A stretch of 64,000 bases of DNA from UBA1672 sp964587815. Lineage in GTDB: Bacteria > Pseudomonadota > Alphaproteobacteria > Micavibrionales > Micavibrionaceae. Of the stretch, positions 8,354-16,086 are shown in pieces; the first letter of the stretch is position 1; every line of letters begins with the position of its first letter. The DNA lies in assembly GCA_964587815.1 (NCBI GenBank), contig CAZPMH010000006.1:38776-102775 (forward strand). The letters run 5' to 3'. Position numbers and translations under genes: made by a program. The notes beneath the pieces were generated by a model. It saw only the letters and a list, made by a program, of their open reading frames with translations, searched no databases and had not been told where the DNA came from.

Positions 8354-9118
8354 CTAAGCGGCTTGTTTTTTATTTGTTTTTTTTTGAGCTTCGCTTGATT
8401 TAGTGCTGTCTTCGAACATGACTTTCAGTTGGTCGTACATGTCGTGGAATGACATGATGATGTGGTCGGGGCCGAGGTTTTTTTCTAAAATTGCGACGGC
8501 TGCGTTGAATGCAACGGCGATTGGCGTGACGGTTCCCTCAATGGCTTTTGATGCGGCGAGGGCGGCGATCACATCTTTGTGGCGATCGCCAATATACCAG
8601 ATGATATCATCCTGTTTCGGCTCAATATCCATGCGTTTTAGCGCCAAAAGAATAGGTTCGGGGTTTGGTTTTGAATTTTTGATATCTTCTCTGAACACTG
8701 TCGTTTTGAAGTAGTCATCCAAATCAAACTTTGTGATGATATCGTGGCCGTAGCCTTTGCCCAAGCCATTGCTGACCAAGGAAAGCGGCACGTCGTTTTT
8801 ATTTAAAAGCTCTAAGACATCGTAAAGACCGGGGCAGGGCTGTACGATTTGTTCGACGGGTTTGCGGCGGAATTTGTGAATGGCACGATGTACGATCAGG
8901 CGCGGGCGTTTTTTGTTTTTGTTCGTCCATTCAGGGTCGTGCCATTCGGGAACAATTCGGCCTTTTCCGCCGCGCTTAAATATCCAAGCAAAAACTTTCG
9001 ATATTTTATAATTCAGGTTGTCCAAGAATTCCAAAATGCTCAACAGTCGTGGATTGACGTGGCGTACGGCTGTTCCATCCATGTCGAATATTACGATTGT
9101 CGGTTTTTGAATGCTCAT
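8354..9118 (-). CDS. HAD-superfamily phosphatase
   Basis: The product is 254 residues. It has the haloacid dehalogenase motifs in order: DMDGT (Asp12 nucleophile, Asp14 acid/base), SLVSNG (motif II), a Lys in KPNPEP (motif III) and YIGDRHKD (motif IV). The cap region between motifs I and II is basic and unusual, with a KRGGKGR stretch and a KNKKRPR stretch. It belongs with phosphoglycolate-phosphatase-like proteins, but the substrate cannot be read. The C-terminus is Lys-rich and probably disordered. It lies 82 bp downstream of dxs on the same strand and may be the last gene of that unit. Confidence 0.85.
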   Translation of the reverse strand: MSIQKPTIVIFDMDGTAVRHVNPRLLSILEFLDNLNYKISKVFAWIFKRGGKGRIVPEWHDPEWTNKNKKRPRLIVHRAIHKFRRKPVEQIVQPCPGLYDVLELLNKNDVPLSLVSNGLGKGYGHDIITKFDLDDYFKTTVFREDIKNSKPNPEPILLALKRMDIEPKQDDIIWYIGDRHKDVIAALAASKAIEGTVTPIAVAFNAAVAILEKNLGPDHIIMSFHDMYDQLKVMFEDSTKSSEAQKKTNKKQAA

Positions 9119-9200
9119 TTAACTTACTATAGAATTTTGCGGATTTTAGTCAATCAAAAGCGGATTTATGCTTGTTGAAGCCTTGGAATAAAAGGGTTTC

Positions 9201-11183
9201 CTACATTACAGATGATGCTTTTGCGGCAATTTGTCTTGCGTTTAAGCCCGCTGTTTCATATTGTGCTTCCGGGTCATCATGATCTTGGAAGATGTCGGGC
9301 AATGTCATGGTTCGTACTTTTAGCCCCTTATCAAGCAAGCCTGAGTCGGATAAAAATTCAAGGACAATTGAGCCAAAACCGCCGCGAGATCCTTCCTCAA
9401 CGGTGATGAGTGCATCGTGGGATTGTGCCAGCTTTTTGATGAGGTCTGTGTCTAAAGGCTTTGCAAAGCGTGCATCGGCGATTGTGATATCCGTACTCAG
9501 CGTTGATTTAACAATCTCTGCTGCCTTTTTGCACTCTTCTAGGCGTGCGCCGAAATTGATAAGCGCGAGCTTTTTACCTTTTTGAATTGTGCGGCCTTTG
9601 CCGATTGGTAAAATTTCAGGGTTTTCGGGTATGTCAGCGCCTGTTCCTTCGCCGCGTGGGTATCTGAAGGCAATAGGGCCATCATCATAGTCCGCTGCTG
9701 TTGCCACCATGTTGGCAAGCTCTGCTTCGTCGGCGGCGGCCATAACCACCATATGTGGAAGGCAGGTTAGGTAGGCGATATCAAAGCTGCCTGCGTGGGT
9801 TTGACCGTCGGCGCCGACAAGACCCGCACGATCAATTGCAAAGCGTACGGGCAGGTTTTGAAGGGCGACATCGTGAACGACTTGATCATAAGCGCGTTGC
9901 AGGAATGTTGAATAGATTGTGACGAAGGGTTTGAAGCCTTCGGTAGCCATCCCCGCGGCGAAGGTCACCGCATGTTGTTCGGCGATACCAACGTCAAATG
10001 TGCGTTCAAGGAAAGCGTGGGCAAATGCGTCCATGCCTGTGCCGGAGGGCATCGCCGCCGTGATGCCGACAATTTTGGAGTCTTTTTCCGCGATTTTTAT
10101 TAGGGTGTCTGCATATACTTTTGTATAGGACGGTGCGCCGATTTTTCCTTTAACTTGCGCGCCTGTTACCACATCGAATTTTTTCACGCCGTGCATTTTG
10201 TCTTTCGAATTTTCTGCCGGCGCGTAGCCTTTGCCCTTCTGGGTGAGTGCGTGGATTAGGATCGGGCCGTCATGGTCTTGGTCACGTATGTTTCTTAAAA
10301 TCGGAAGCAGGTGATCCAGATTGTGTCCGTCGACGGGGCCGATGTAGTAGAAGCCTAATTCTTCGAATAGTGAGCCTGCCCCGAATGTTCCGCGCGCGCG
10401 TTCTTCCGCTTTCTTGGCGGCATTCCGCAATGGTGTCGGTAGAATATCGGTGATTTTTTTGCCGATTTCGCGTGCGCCGATATAAGGTTTTGACGATACG
10501 ATTTTTGTTAAGTGTGTGCTGATTGCGCCTACGGGCGGGGCGATTGACATTTCGTTGTCATTTAAAATAACGATCAGGCGGGTTTTTTTGCCATTTACGG
10601 TTTGTGCCCCTGCATTGTTCATGGCTTCATAAGCCATACCTGCGGACAGTGCACCGTCGCCGATGACTGAAATAACATGATGGTTGTTTTGTTCACTGCC
10701 ATTTTGATTCAGTTGATGAGCGGTGGCGATGCCGAGGCCTGCGGAAATGGAGGTTGAGCTATGTGCCGCGCCGAAGGGGTCGTATTCGCTTTCGCTGCGT
10801 TTTGTGAAGCCAGACAACCCGCCGCCTTGGCGTAATGTGCTAAGCCTATCTTTTCGACCTGTCAGAATTTTGTGCGGGTATGTCTGATGGCCAACATCCC
10901 ATATGACCTTATCATCAGGTGTATTAAAAACAGCATGGATGGCTACGGTTAGTTCGACCACTCCCAAACCTGCGCCGAGGTGGCCGCCTGTTTTTGATAC
11001 GGCATTAATCATAAAATCGCGCACATTATCGCACAGGGCCTTTAGCTCATCATCGCTGAGATTTTTCATATCGTCAGGTGTGTCGACGGTTTTCAAAATA
11101 TCTTTTTTCGCCGTGTTCTCTTCTTTCACGGGTACGGGGTTGTTATCCATGTCGTTTGACTTTGTTTTTTGATTTTGCGGCAT
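9201..11183 (-). CDS. dxs: 1-deoxy-D-xylulose-5-phosphate synthase
   Basis: DXS condenses pyruvate and glyceraldehyde-3-phosphate with thiamine diphosphate, the entry step of the MEP isoprenoid pathway. The 660-residue protein has the thiamine-binding GDGALSAG motif (175-182), the transketolase-like pyrimidine domain with GIAEQHAVTFAAG, and a C-terminal domain. It has about 38 extra hydrophilic residues before the conserved MKNLSDDEL start, yet AAAGG upstream of Met1 supports the longer form. It follows ispA by 27 bp in the classic xseB-ispA-dxs operon. Confidence 0.96.
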   Translation of the reverse strand: MPQNQKTKSNDMDNNPVPVKEENTAKKDILKTVDTPDDMKNLSDDELKALCDNVRDFMINAVSKTGGHLGAGLGVVELTVAIHAVFNTPDDKVIWDVGHQTYPHKILTGRKDRLSTLRQGGGLSGFTKRSESEYDPFGAAHSSTSISAGLGIATAHQLNQNGSEQNNHHVISVIGDGALSAGMAYEAMNNAGAQTVNGKKTRLIVILNDNEMSIAPPVGAISTHLTKIVSSKPYIGAREIGKKITDILPTPLRNAAKKAEERARGTFGAGSLFEELGFYYIGPVDGHNLDHLLPILRNIRDQDHDGPILIHALTQKGKGYAPAENSKDKMHGVKKFDVVTGAQVKGKIGAPSYTKVYADTLIKIAEKDSKIVGITAAMPSGTGMDAFAHAFLERTFDVGIAEQHAVTFAAGMATEGFKPFVTIYSTFLQRAYDQVVHDVALQNLPVRFAIDRAGLVGADGQTHAGSFDIAYLTCLPHMVVMAAADEAELANMVATAADYDDGPIAFRYPRGEGTGADIPENPEILPIGKGRTIQKGKKLALINFGARLEECKKAAEIVKSTLSTDITIADARFAKPLDTDLIKKLAQSHDALITVEEGSRGGFGSIVLEFLSDSGLLDKGLKVRTMTLPDIFQDHDDPEAQYETAGLNARQIAAKASSVM

Positions 11184-11210
11184 TGATAAGCCTTTCTGCG
11201 GCTTTTTAAA

Positions 11211-12122
11211 TTAGGCGCGTCTTTCCAGTACGTAGTAAGCCAGTTTTTTCAATGTTTCGCCGCGACGTTCAAATGTGCGCAAGTGGCCGACGGCCTGTTG
11301 TACCAGCATTTCCGCGCGGTCGCGTGCTTGCTCCTTACCCATGGTCGAGACAAACGTTGCTTTGCCTGCTTGTTCATCTTTTTGTGTGTCTTTGCCAGTA
11401 TCTTGCGGGTCTGCCTCAACGTCTAGAATGTCGTCTGTGACTTGGAACGCAAGGCCGAGATCATGGGCGTAGTTACAAAGAGCTTTTTTGTGGTGGTCGC
11501 CTGCTTTGCCTAAAATAGCACCTGCTTCACATGCAAAAGCCATAAGCTTTCCTGTTTTCATACGTTGCATGCGTGAAATTGTACCAAGGTCGAAGTCTTC
11601 CTTTTCGGCGATAAGGTCAAGCATTTGTCCGCCCGCCATACCGTGTCCGCCGGCCGCAGCAGCGAGGGATTTGATTAATTCGCATCGAACGCGCGGGTCT
11701 TCATGTGTTTCGGGTTCGCTTAAGATTTCGAAGGCTAACGTGAGCAGAGCATCGCCTGCTAAAATAGCTGTAGCCTCATCAAATTGGCGGTGGACGGTTG
11801 GTTTTCCGCGGCGCAATGCTGCGTTGTCCATTGCAGGTAAGTCATCGTGAATAAGGGAATAACAATGGATAAATTCCAGTGCAGCGCCAACGCGGCGGGC
11901 GCGGGCAGGGTCGACATTAAATAAGGCCGCAGATTGTACGACTAAAAATGGTCTTAAGCGTTTGCCACCGCCCAAGGTTCCATGGCGCATAGCGTCGAAC
12001 AAGATTCTTTCGGCTAAGTCGGTCTCGGGCAGAAGACGAGAAATTGTTTTGTTTATTGCTGCGCTGACAGAATCCATTTCAGCCTGAAGTTCGGGGTCTG
12101 CGTCTCTGGGGGAAGGGGCCAT
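11211..12122 (-). CDS. ispA: Polyprenyl (farnesyl/geranyl) diphosphate synthase
   Basis: IspA elongates dimethylallyl diphosphate with isopentenyl diphosphate to geranyl and farnesyl diphosphate. The 303-residue protein has the first Asp-rich motif DDLPAMD near residue 97 and the second, DDILDVEAD, near 237, plus GGKRLRP near 52 for substrate phosphate binding. The residues after the first motif read NAALRRG where many homologues have DDDLRRG; the catalytic Asp residues themselves are present. AGGA sits 8 nt before the ATG. It is 29 bp after xseB and 27 bp before dxs. Confidence 0.94.
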   Translation of the reverse strand: MAPSPRDADPELQAEMDSVSAAINKTISRLLPETDLAERILFDAMRHGTLGGGKRLRPFLVVQSAALFNVDPARARRVGAALEFIHCYSLIHDDLPAMDNAALRRGKPTVHRQFDEATAILAGDALLTLAFEILSEPETHEDPRVRCELIKSLAAAAGGHGMAGGQMLDLIAEKEDFDLGTISRMQRMKTGKLMAFACEAGAILGKAGDHHKKALCNYAHDLGLAFQVTDDILDVEADPQDTGKDTQKDEQAGKATFVSTMGKEQARDRAEMLVQQAVGHLRTFERRGETLKKLAYYVLERRA

Positions 12123-12151
12123 GATGTGTTCCTTGGTTTTTAAACGTTGTT

Positions 12152-12388
12152 CTAATCAAGCGCGCTTGTTTTTACGCTGCCATCTTCGGCAATTGATATT
12201 TTTTCAATTTTTGCCTGTGCTTCGCTCAGCTTTTTTTCGCAGTGCTGTTTTAGCTTTATGCCGCGCTCGTATGAGGTTATTGACTCCTCTAGGGGGGAGT
12301 CGCCTGTTTCCAGATTTTTTACGATTTTTTCCAGTTCGGCTAACGCGTTTTCGAAACTTAGTTTTTCTATGGGCTGTGACTGATCCAT
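12152..12388 (-). CDS. xseB: Exodeoxyribonuclease VII small subunit
   Basis: The product is 78 residues, the normal size for XseB, the helical subunit that binds XseA to form exonuclease VII. The conserved core is SFENALAELEKIVKNLE followed by GDSPLEESI..YERG near residue 28-43. The rest is coiled coil. The gene heads the xseB-ispA-dxs cluster, an arrangement shared with most proteobacteria. xseA is not in the window. A 158-bp gap separates it from gmhA upstream and could carry a promoter. Confidence 0.94.
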   Translation of the reverse strand: MDQSQPIEKLSFENALAELEKIVKNLETGDSPLEESITSYERGIKLKQHCEKKLSEAQAKIEKISIAEDGSVKTSALD

Positions 12389-12546
12389 AAGTTTATGCCT
12401 TTAACTATCTGCGCAAAATTATACGCCATTACTTTGGTCAATTGCGTCTGTTTTTTAGTTTCACGCAGTGTATGTCAGCTGAGTGCGTTTCTCAAGTATT
12501 TTAGTGCTTTGGCAGATGTTATCTTGGATTCTTTAGGGCGTGCTTC

Positions 12547-13140
12547 TCAGGCGAAGCCTAGTTTTTGTTCCAAAGCGCCGCATAGCATGTGCCCCAGAAG
12601 AATGTGCATTTCTTGTATGCGTGCCGTTTCCTGCGCGGGAACAATTAAAGACTGATCGGAAAGTGCGATCATTTTTCCGCCGTCGCGGCCTGTAAGCGCA
12701 ACTGTTTTTATTTCTTTTTCTTGTGCTGTTTTTAAAGCGTTTAGTATGTTCGGGCTGTTGCCAGAGGTACTAATGGCGAAAAGAACATCGCCTTTTTTAC
12801 CCAATGCTTCTATCTGGCGGGAAAAAATATGATCAAAGCCCATATCGTTGCCTGCTGCGGTTAGGGTGGAGGTGTCCGTTGTTAAAGCAAGCGCTGCAAT
12901 GGGGGCGCGATCATTGATAAAGCGTACGGTTAATTCTGTTGCAAGATGCTGGGCGTCGGCTGCGCTACCGCCGTTGCCGCAGAATAATATTTTATTGCCG
13001 TTTTTAATGGCGCTGTGGCATGCGCCTAATATTTTTGAGAAATCGTCCTTCAGGAGTTCGGCTGTTTTTTGAGCGCATTTTTGGTGCGCGTCGTTTTGTA
13101 CTTGCCAATAGGTGTCAAGGTTGAAATCTGTTTCGCTCAT
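12547..13140 (-). CDS. gmhA: Phosphoheptose isomerase (SIS domain), GmhA
   Basis: GmhA isomerises sedoheptulose-7-phosphate to D-glycero-D-manno-heptose-7-phosphate, the first step toward the heptose of lipopolysaccharide core. The 197-residue protein shows CGNGGSAADAQH, the TSTLTAAGNDMGF stretch, ISTSGNSPN, and QEMHI near the C-terminus with the catalytic His. DiaA-type SIS proteins are similar; the TSTLTA...GND segment and QExHI favour GmhA or its close relative, so assignment to heptose synthesis is likely rather than certain. No other heptose gene is visible here. It lies 24 bp after a lipoprotein gene. Confidence 0.85.
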   Translation of the reverse strand: MSETDFNLDTYWQVQNDAHQKCAQKTAELLKDDFSKILGACHSAIKNGNKILFCGNGGSAADAQHLATELTVRFINDRAPIAALALTTDTSTLTAAGNDMGFDHIFSRQIEALGKKGDVLFAISTSGNSPNILNALKTAQEKEIKTVALTGRDGGKMIALSDQSLIVPAQETARIQEMHILLGHMLCGALEQKLGFA

Positions 13141-13164
13141 AGCCCGTCCCTTAGGGTCTCGCTT

Positions 13165-13818
13165 TTAATTAACCGGAGCTACCGGGGTTTTCTTTTTAAT
13201 CGGAACCATGTGCTTACGATTATATTCTAATTGGTCGGGCGTTACCTGAAAGCCGATTAATACACGGTAGCGATAGGCTTGTTCTTTACTGTTGATCGGT
13301 ATGATCTGCCTGAGTTGTTCGAAATAGGTGTGTTGATTTGCACCTGCGGCGAATGTCATGGAGGCCGCGAATATTTCCTTTGCTAAAATTTTTCCTGTTG
13401 GCGTTGTTACAACAATAAAGAAGGGGTAGGAGAAAAACGGTTTTTCAGCCTTATCATTGCGCCCTTTGGGCCCCAGTGTGCCTTGGAAGATAACTTTCAG
13501 GTCGATAATCGCGCTTTTGGATGCGAGTTTACATGTGCTCTCGGCACTTTTGATGTCGATGCGTGAAATCAGGTTTTTTCTGCTCGGTGATTTCGGTGAT
13601 GAGAAATCACTTAAGGATGATAAATCATCCACAATTTCAATTTGCGGACATTCATTGGCCAAAAGATATTCCGTGCGGCCTTCCACAAGCCTTGGAACAC
13701 CCAGATTTTCCTTTAAGGCATGCACGTCTTCGTCAACGGCCTCGATTGTTTCGCACGCCGTTAAGGGAAGGATGAGTAAGCATAAACACAGTATTGACCA
13801 GCGGTTCAGTTTTTTCAT
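13165..13818 (-). CDS. Hypothetical lipoprotein
   Basis: The product is 217 residues, with a typical lipoprotein signal (Lys-Lys, hydrophobic core, lipobox LTAC with Cys22). The mature part has no family I recognise. It has a Ser/Asp-rich segment near 65-80, a central beta-rich region, and a Lys/Pro-rich basic C-terminus. The pattern of two short conserved-looking cysteines (near 58 and 96) could form a disulfide in the periplasm. It is the first gene of the - strand unit leading to gmhA, 24 bp ahead, and is divergent from ispH across 130 bp. Confidence 0.75.
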   Translation of the reverse strand: MKKLNRWSILCLCLLILPLTACETIEAVDEDVHALKENLGVPRLVEGRTEYLLANECPQIEIVDDLSSLSDFSSPKSPSRKNLISRIDIKSAESTCKLASKSAIIDLKVIFQGTLGPKGRNDKAEKPFFSYPFFIVVTTPTGKILAKEIFAASMTFAAGANQHTYFEQLRQIIPINSKEQAYRYRVLIGFQVTPDQLEYNRKHMVPIKKKTPVAPVN

Positions 13819-13948
13819 GGTTTAACAAAGCCTAATCAGAATGAATTAAGAGTTTTTACAGTACGCAACATCTGCGAAATTCGCAAGGGGATGGATTATT
13901 ATAACAGAATTGCCTATATAAAAAGAATAATTAATGTAGGCTGTTTGA

Positions 13949-14899
13949 ATGTCGCAAAAACCTGATTTGAAAATTTTACTTGCTGCGCCGCGCGGATTTT
14001 GTGCGGGGGTTGATCGCGCGATCCAGATTGTGGAGTTGGCGTTGGAGAAATACGGCGCGCCTGTTTATGTACGGCACGAGATTGTTCACAATAAGTATGT
14101 CGTTGATTCTTTGCGTGATAAGGGCGCGATTTTTGTTGAGGAATTGGATGAAATTCCCAATGACGGGCAACCTGTTATTTTTTCCGCGCATGGTGTGCCA
14201 AAATCTGTGCCACAAGAAGCAGAGGCGCGTGAGATGTTTTTTATTGATGCGACGTGCCCGTTGGTGAGCAAGGTTCACAGGGAAGCGGAGCGTCATTTCA
14301 AAATGGGCGATCATATTGTTCTGATTGGTCATGCGGGGCATCCCGAGGTGATTGGTACGATGGGGCAGCTCCCAAAAGGATCGGTTAGTCTTGTTGAAAC
14401 GCTGGATGATGTGGCAGCGTTAGAGGTGGAGGATGCAGGAAAGCTGGCCTATTGCACCCAGACCACTTTGTCGGTGGATGATACGGCCTCCATCGTTGAG
14501 GCGTTACAAGCTAAATTCCCTGAGATTAAAGGGCCTAGGAAGGAAGATATTTGCTATGCCACGACCAACCGACAGGCGGCGATGAAGGCGATTGCGCCGC
14601 TGAGTAATGCGGTGATGGTGATTGGCTCGCCGAATTCTTCTAATTCAAACCGCTTGGTTGAGGTTGCCGCATTGAACGGATGTGAAAAGGCGATGTTGGT
14701 TCCCACGGTTAAGGATATTGATTGGACGTGGTTGGACGGTGTTGAAGCGCTTGGATTGAGTGCGGGAGCATCTGCGCCTGAGATTTTAGTTGATGAAGTG
14801 ATTGCCAAGGCGCGTGAGGCGTTCAACGTTACGGTCGAAGAGGTTGCGATTACGCAAGAAAATGTGCATTTCAAAGTGCCGCGGATATTGGTGGCTTAA
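13949..14899 (+). CDS. ispH: 4-hydroxy-3-methylbut-2-enyl diphosphate reductase
   Basis: IspH (LytB) makes isopentenyl and dimethylallyl diphosphate in the final MEP-pathway step, using a [4Fe-4S] cluster. The 316-residue protein has the three cluster cysteines: Cys18 in RGFCAGVDRAI, Cys103 in DATCPLV, and Cys202 in DICYATTNRQ. The SAHG motif (79-82) and H131 region supply substrate contacts. It begins a + strand unit, divergent from the lipoprotein-gmhA-xseB-ispA-dxs unit, so both ends of isoprenoid supply are encoded within 6 kb. The next gene starts 2 bp after its stop. Confidence 0.97.
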   Translation: MSQKPDLKILLAAPRGFCAGVDRAIQIVELALEKYGAPVYVRHEIVHNKYVVDSLRDKGAIFVEELDEIPNDGQPVIFSAHGVPKSVPQEAEAREMFFIDATCPLVSKVHREAERHFKMGDHIVLIGHAGHPEVIGTMGQLPKGSVSLVETLDDVAALEVEDAGKLAYCTQTTLSVDDTASIVEALQAKFPEIKGPRKEDICYATTNRQAAMKAIAPLSNAVMVIGSPNSSNSNRLVEVAALNGCEKAMLVPTVKDIDWTWLDGVEALGLSAGASAPEILVDEVIAKAREAFNVTVEEVAITQENVHFKVPRILVA

Positions 14900-14901
14900 A
14901 C

Positions 14902-15651
14902 ATGAAGTTAAGTGCGAAAGAATTTGAAGAACAACCTTTTAAACGGATCACGCTGATTGGTATGTCAGGTGCGGGGAAGACCCATATTTCTGCTCAATTG
15001 GAGAAAATGGGGTGGCAGAATTATTCCTGTGATTATGTGATCGGCGCGGAATATCTTAAAGATGAGATGGGCGTTACGGGAGAGTTTACAGTTGAGAATA
15101 TCGGCGCGCTTTCGGTTTATTTAGGCAAGCTGGGAAGCCAAGAACATGGCGGGTTCGATCTTGATACGTTCAAGGCACGTCAAAAAGCGTATTATGATGC
15201 GGAATGTGCAGCCCTGCGCGTTATGGGACAACGCATTGAAGATACAAAACATTTTGTTCATGATTCTACGGGGAGCCTTTGCGAAATTGTCGATGATGGG
15301 CTGTTGCGACAAATCGGTGAGCAGACGATGTTCGTCTACCTCAAAACAGATGAAGAGACAGAGGCCGATGTTTTGAGGCGGGCGCAAGAGTATCCGAAGC
15401 CACTGTTCTTTCCGCCTCAATTTTTAGAAGAGCATCTTGCGCTTTATATGACGTTGCGGTCACTTACTTCGGTTGATGAGATTGTACCTGACGATTTCTC
15501 GCGCTGGGTATTCCCCTTGTTGTTCGAAGCGCGTAAGCCTAAATATCAAATGTTGGCGGATATGTATGGTGTCAGCATTCCTGCCAAGGCTTTTTATAAC
15601 TTTTCCTCAAGCGATGATTTTATTTCCATTATTTCTGAGCATCTATCATGA
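14902..15651 (+). CDS. P-loop kinase-like ATPase of unknown function
   Basis: The product is 249 residues. A Walker A motif GMSGAGKT (20-27) follows a short beta strand, the arrangement of shikimate/adenylate-kinase-fold proteins. I see no clear family-specific motif such as the shikimate kinase GGG or RxxxY set. A DSTGS segment near residue 131 may serve as Walker B-like acidic site. It is tightly coupled: 2 bp after ispH and overlapping rnhA by 4 bp (ATGA). In many alphaproteobacteria this slot between ispH and rnhA holds thrB; this protein has no resemblance to homoserine kinase ThrB, so it is not that gene. The substrate is unknown. Confidence 0.8.
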   Translation: MKLSAKEFEEQPFKRITLIGMSGAGKTHISAQLEKMGWQNYSCDYVIGAEYLKDEMGVTGEFTVENIGALSVYLGKLGSQEHGGFDLDTFKARQKAYYDAECAALRVMGQRIEDTKHFVHDSTGSLCEIVDDGLLRQIGEQTMFVYLKTDEETEADVLRRAQEYPKPLFFPPQFLEEHLALYMTLRSLTSVDEIVPDDFSRWVFPLLFEARKPKYQMLADMYGVSIPAKAFYNFSSSDDFISIISEHLS

Positions 15652-16085
15652 GTAAGCCTATAGAGATTTACACGGATGGTGCTTGTAGCGGCAACCCGGG
15701 GCCCGGTGGTTGGGGCGCTTTGTTGCGTAGTGGTAAGCATGAAAAAGAGATTTGCGGTGGCGAGTTCGAGACAACAAACAATCGTATGGAGATGATGGCG
15801 GTGATCGAGGCGTTACGCCTTTTGAAGAAACCTTCAGCGGTTGATCTGTTCACCGATAGTAAATACGTAATGCAGGGGATTACGGAATGGATGGATGGAT
15901 GGAAGGCGAAGGGCTGGAAGACTGCTGCAAAGAAGCCTGTAAAGAACAAAGATCTGTGGCAGGAGATCGATGCTTTGGTTCAAAAACATGATGTGTCTTT
16001 TCACTGGGTGAAGGGGCATGCAGGCCACCCAGAGAATGAGCGTGCAGATGAACTGGCGCGGCAGGGCATTCCGAGAGACGAATAA
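15648..16085 (+). CDS. rnhA: Ribonuclease HI
   Basis: RNase HI cleaves the RNA strand of RNA-DNA hybrids. The 145-residue protein has all four acidic residues at the E. coli spacing: Asp10 (YTDGACSGNPGPGGWG), Glu48 (NNRMEMMA), Asp70 (FTDSKYV) and Asp134 (ERADELAR), plus His124 in VKGHAGH. The handle region (about residues 80-100, Lys/Trp rich) for substrate binding is present. The start overlaps the upstream gene by 4 bp (ATGA), indicating translational coupling. It converges with the PBP gene with 1 bp between stop codons. Confidence 0.97.
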   Translation: MSKPIEIYTDGACSGNPGPGGWGALLRSGKHEKEICGGEFETTNNRMEMMAVIEALRLLKKPSAVDLFTDSKYVMQGITEWMDGWKAKGWKTAAKKPVKNKDLWQEIDALVQKHDVSFHWVKGHAGHPENERADELARQGIPRDE

Positions 16086-16086
16086 T

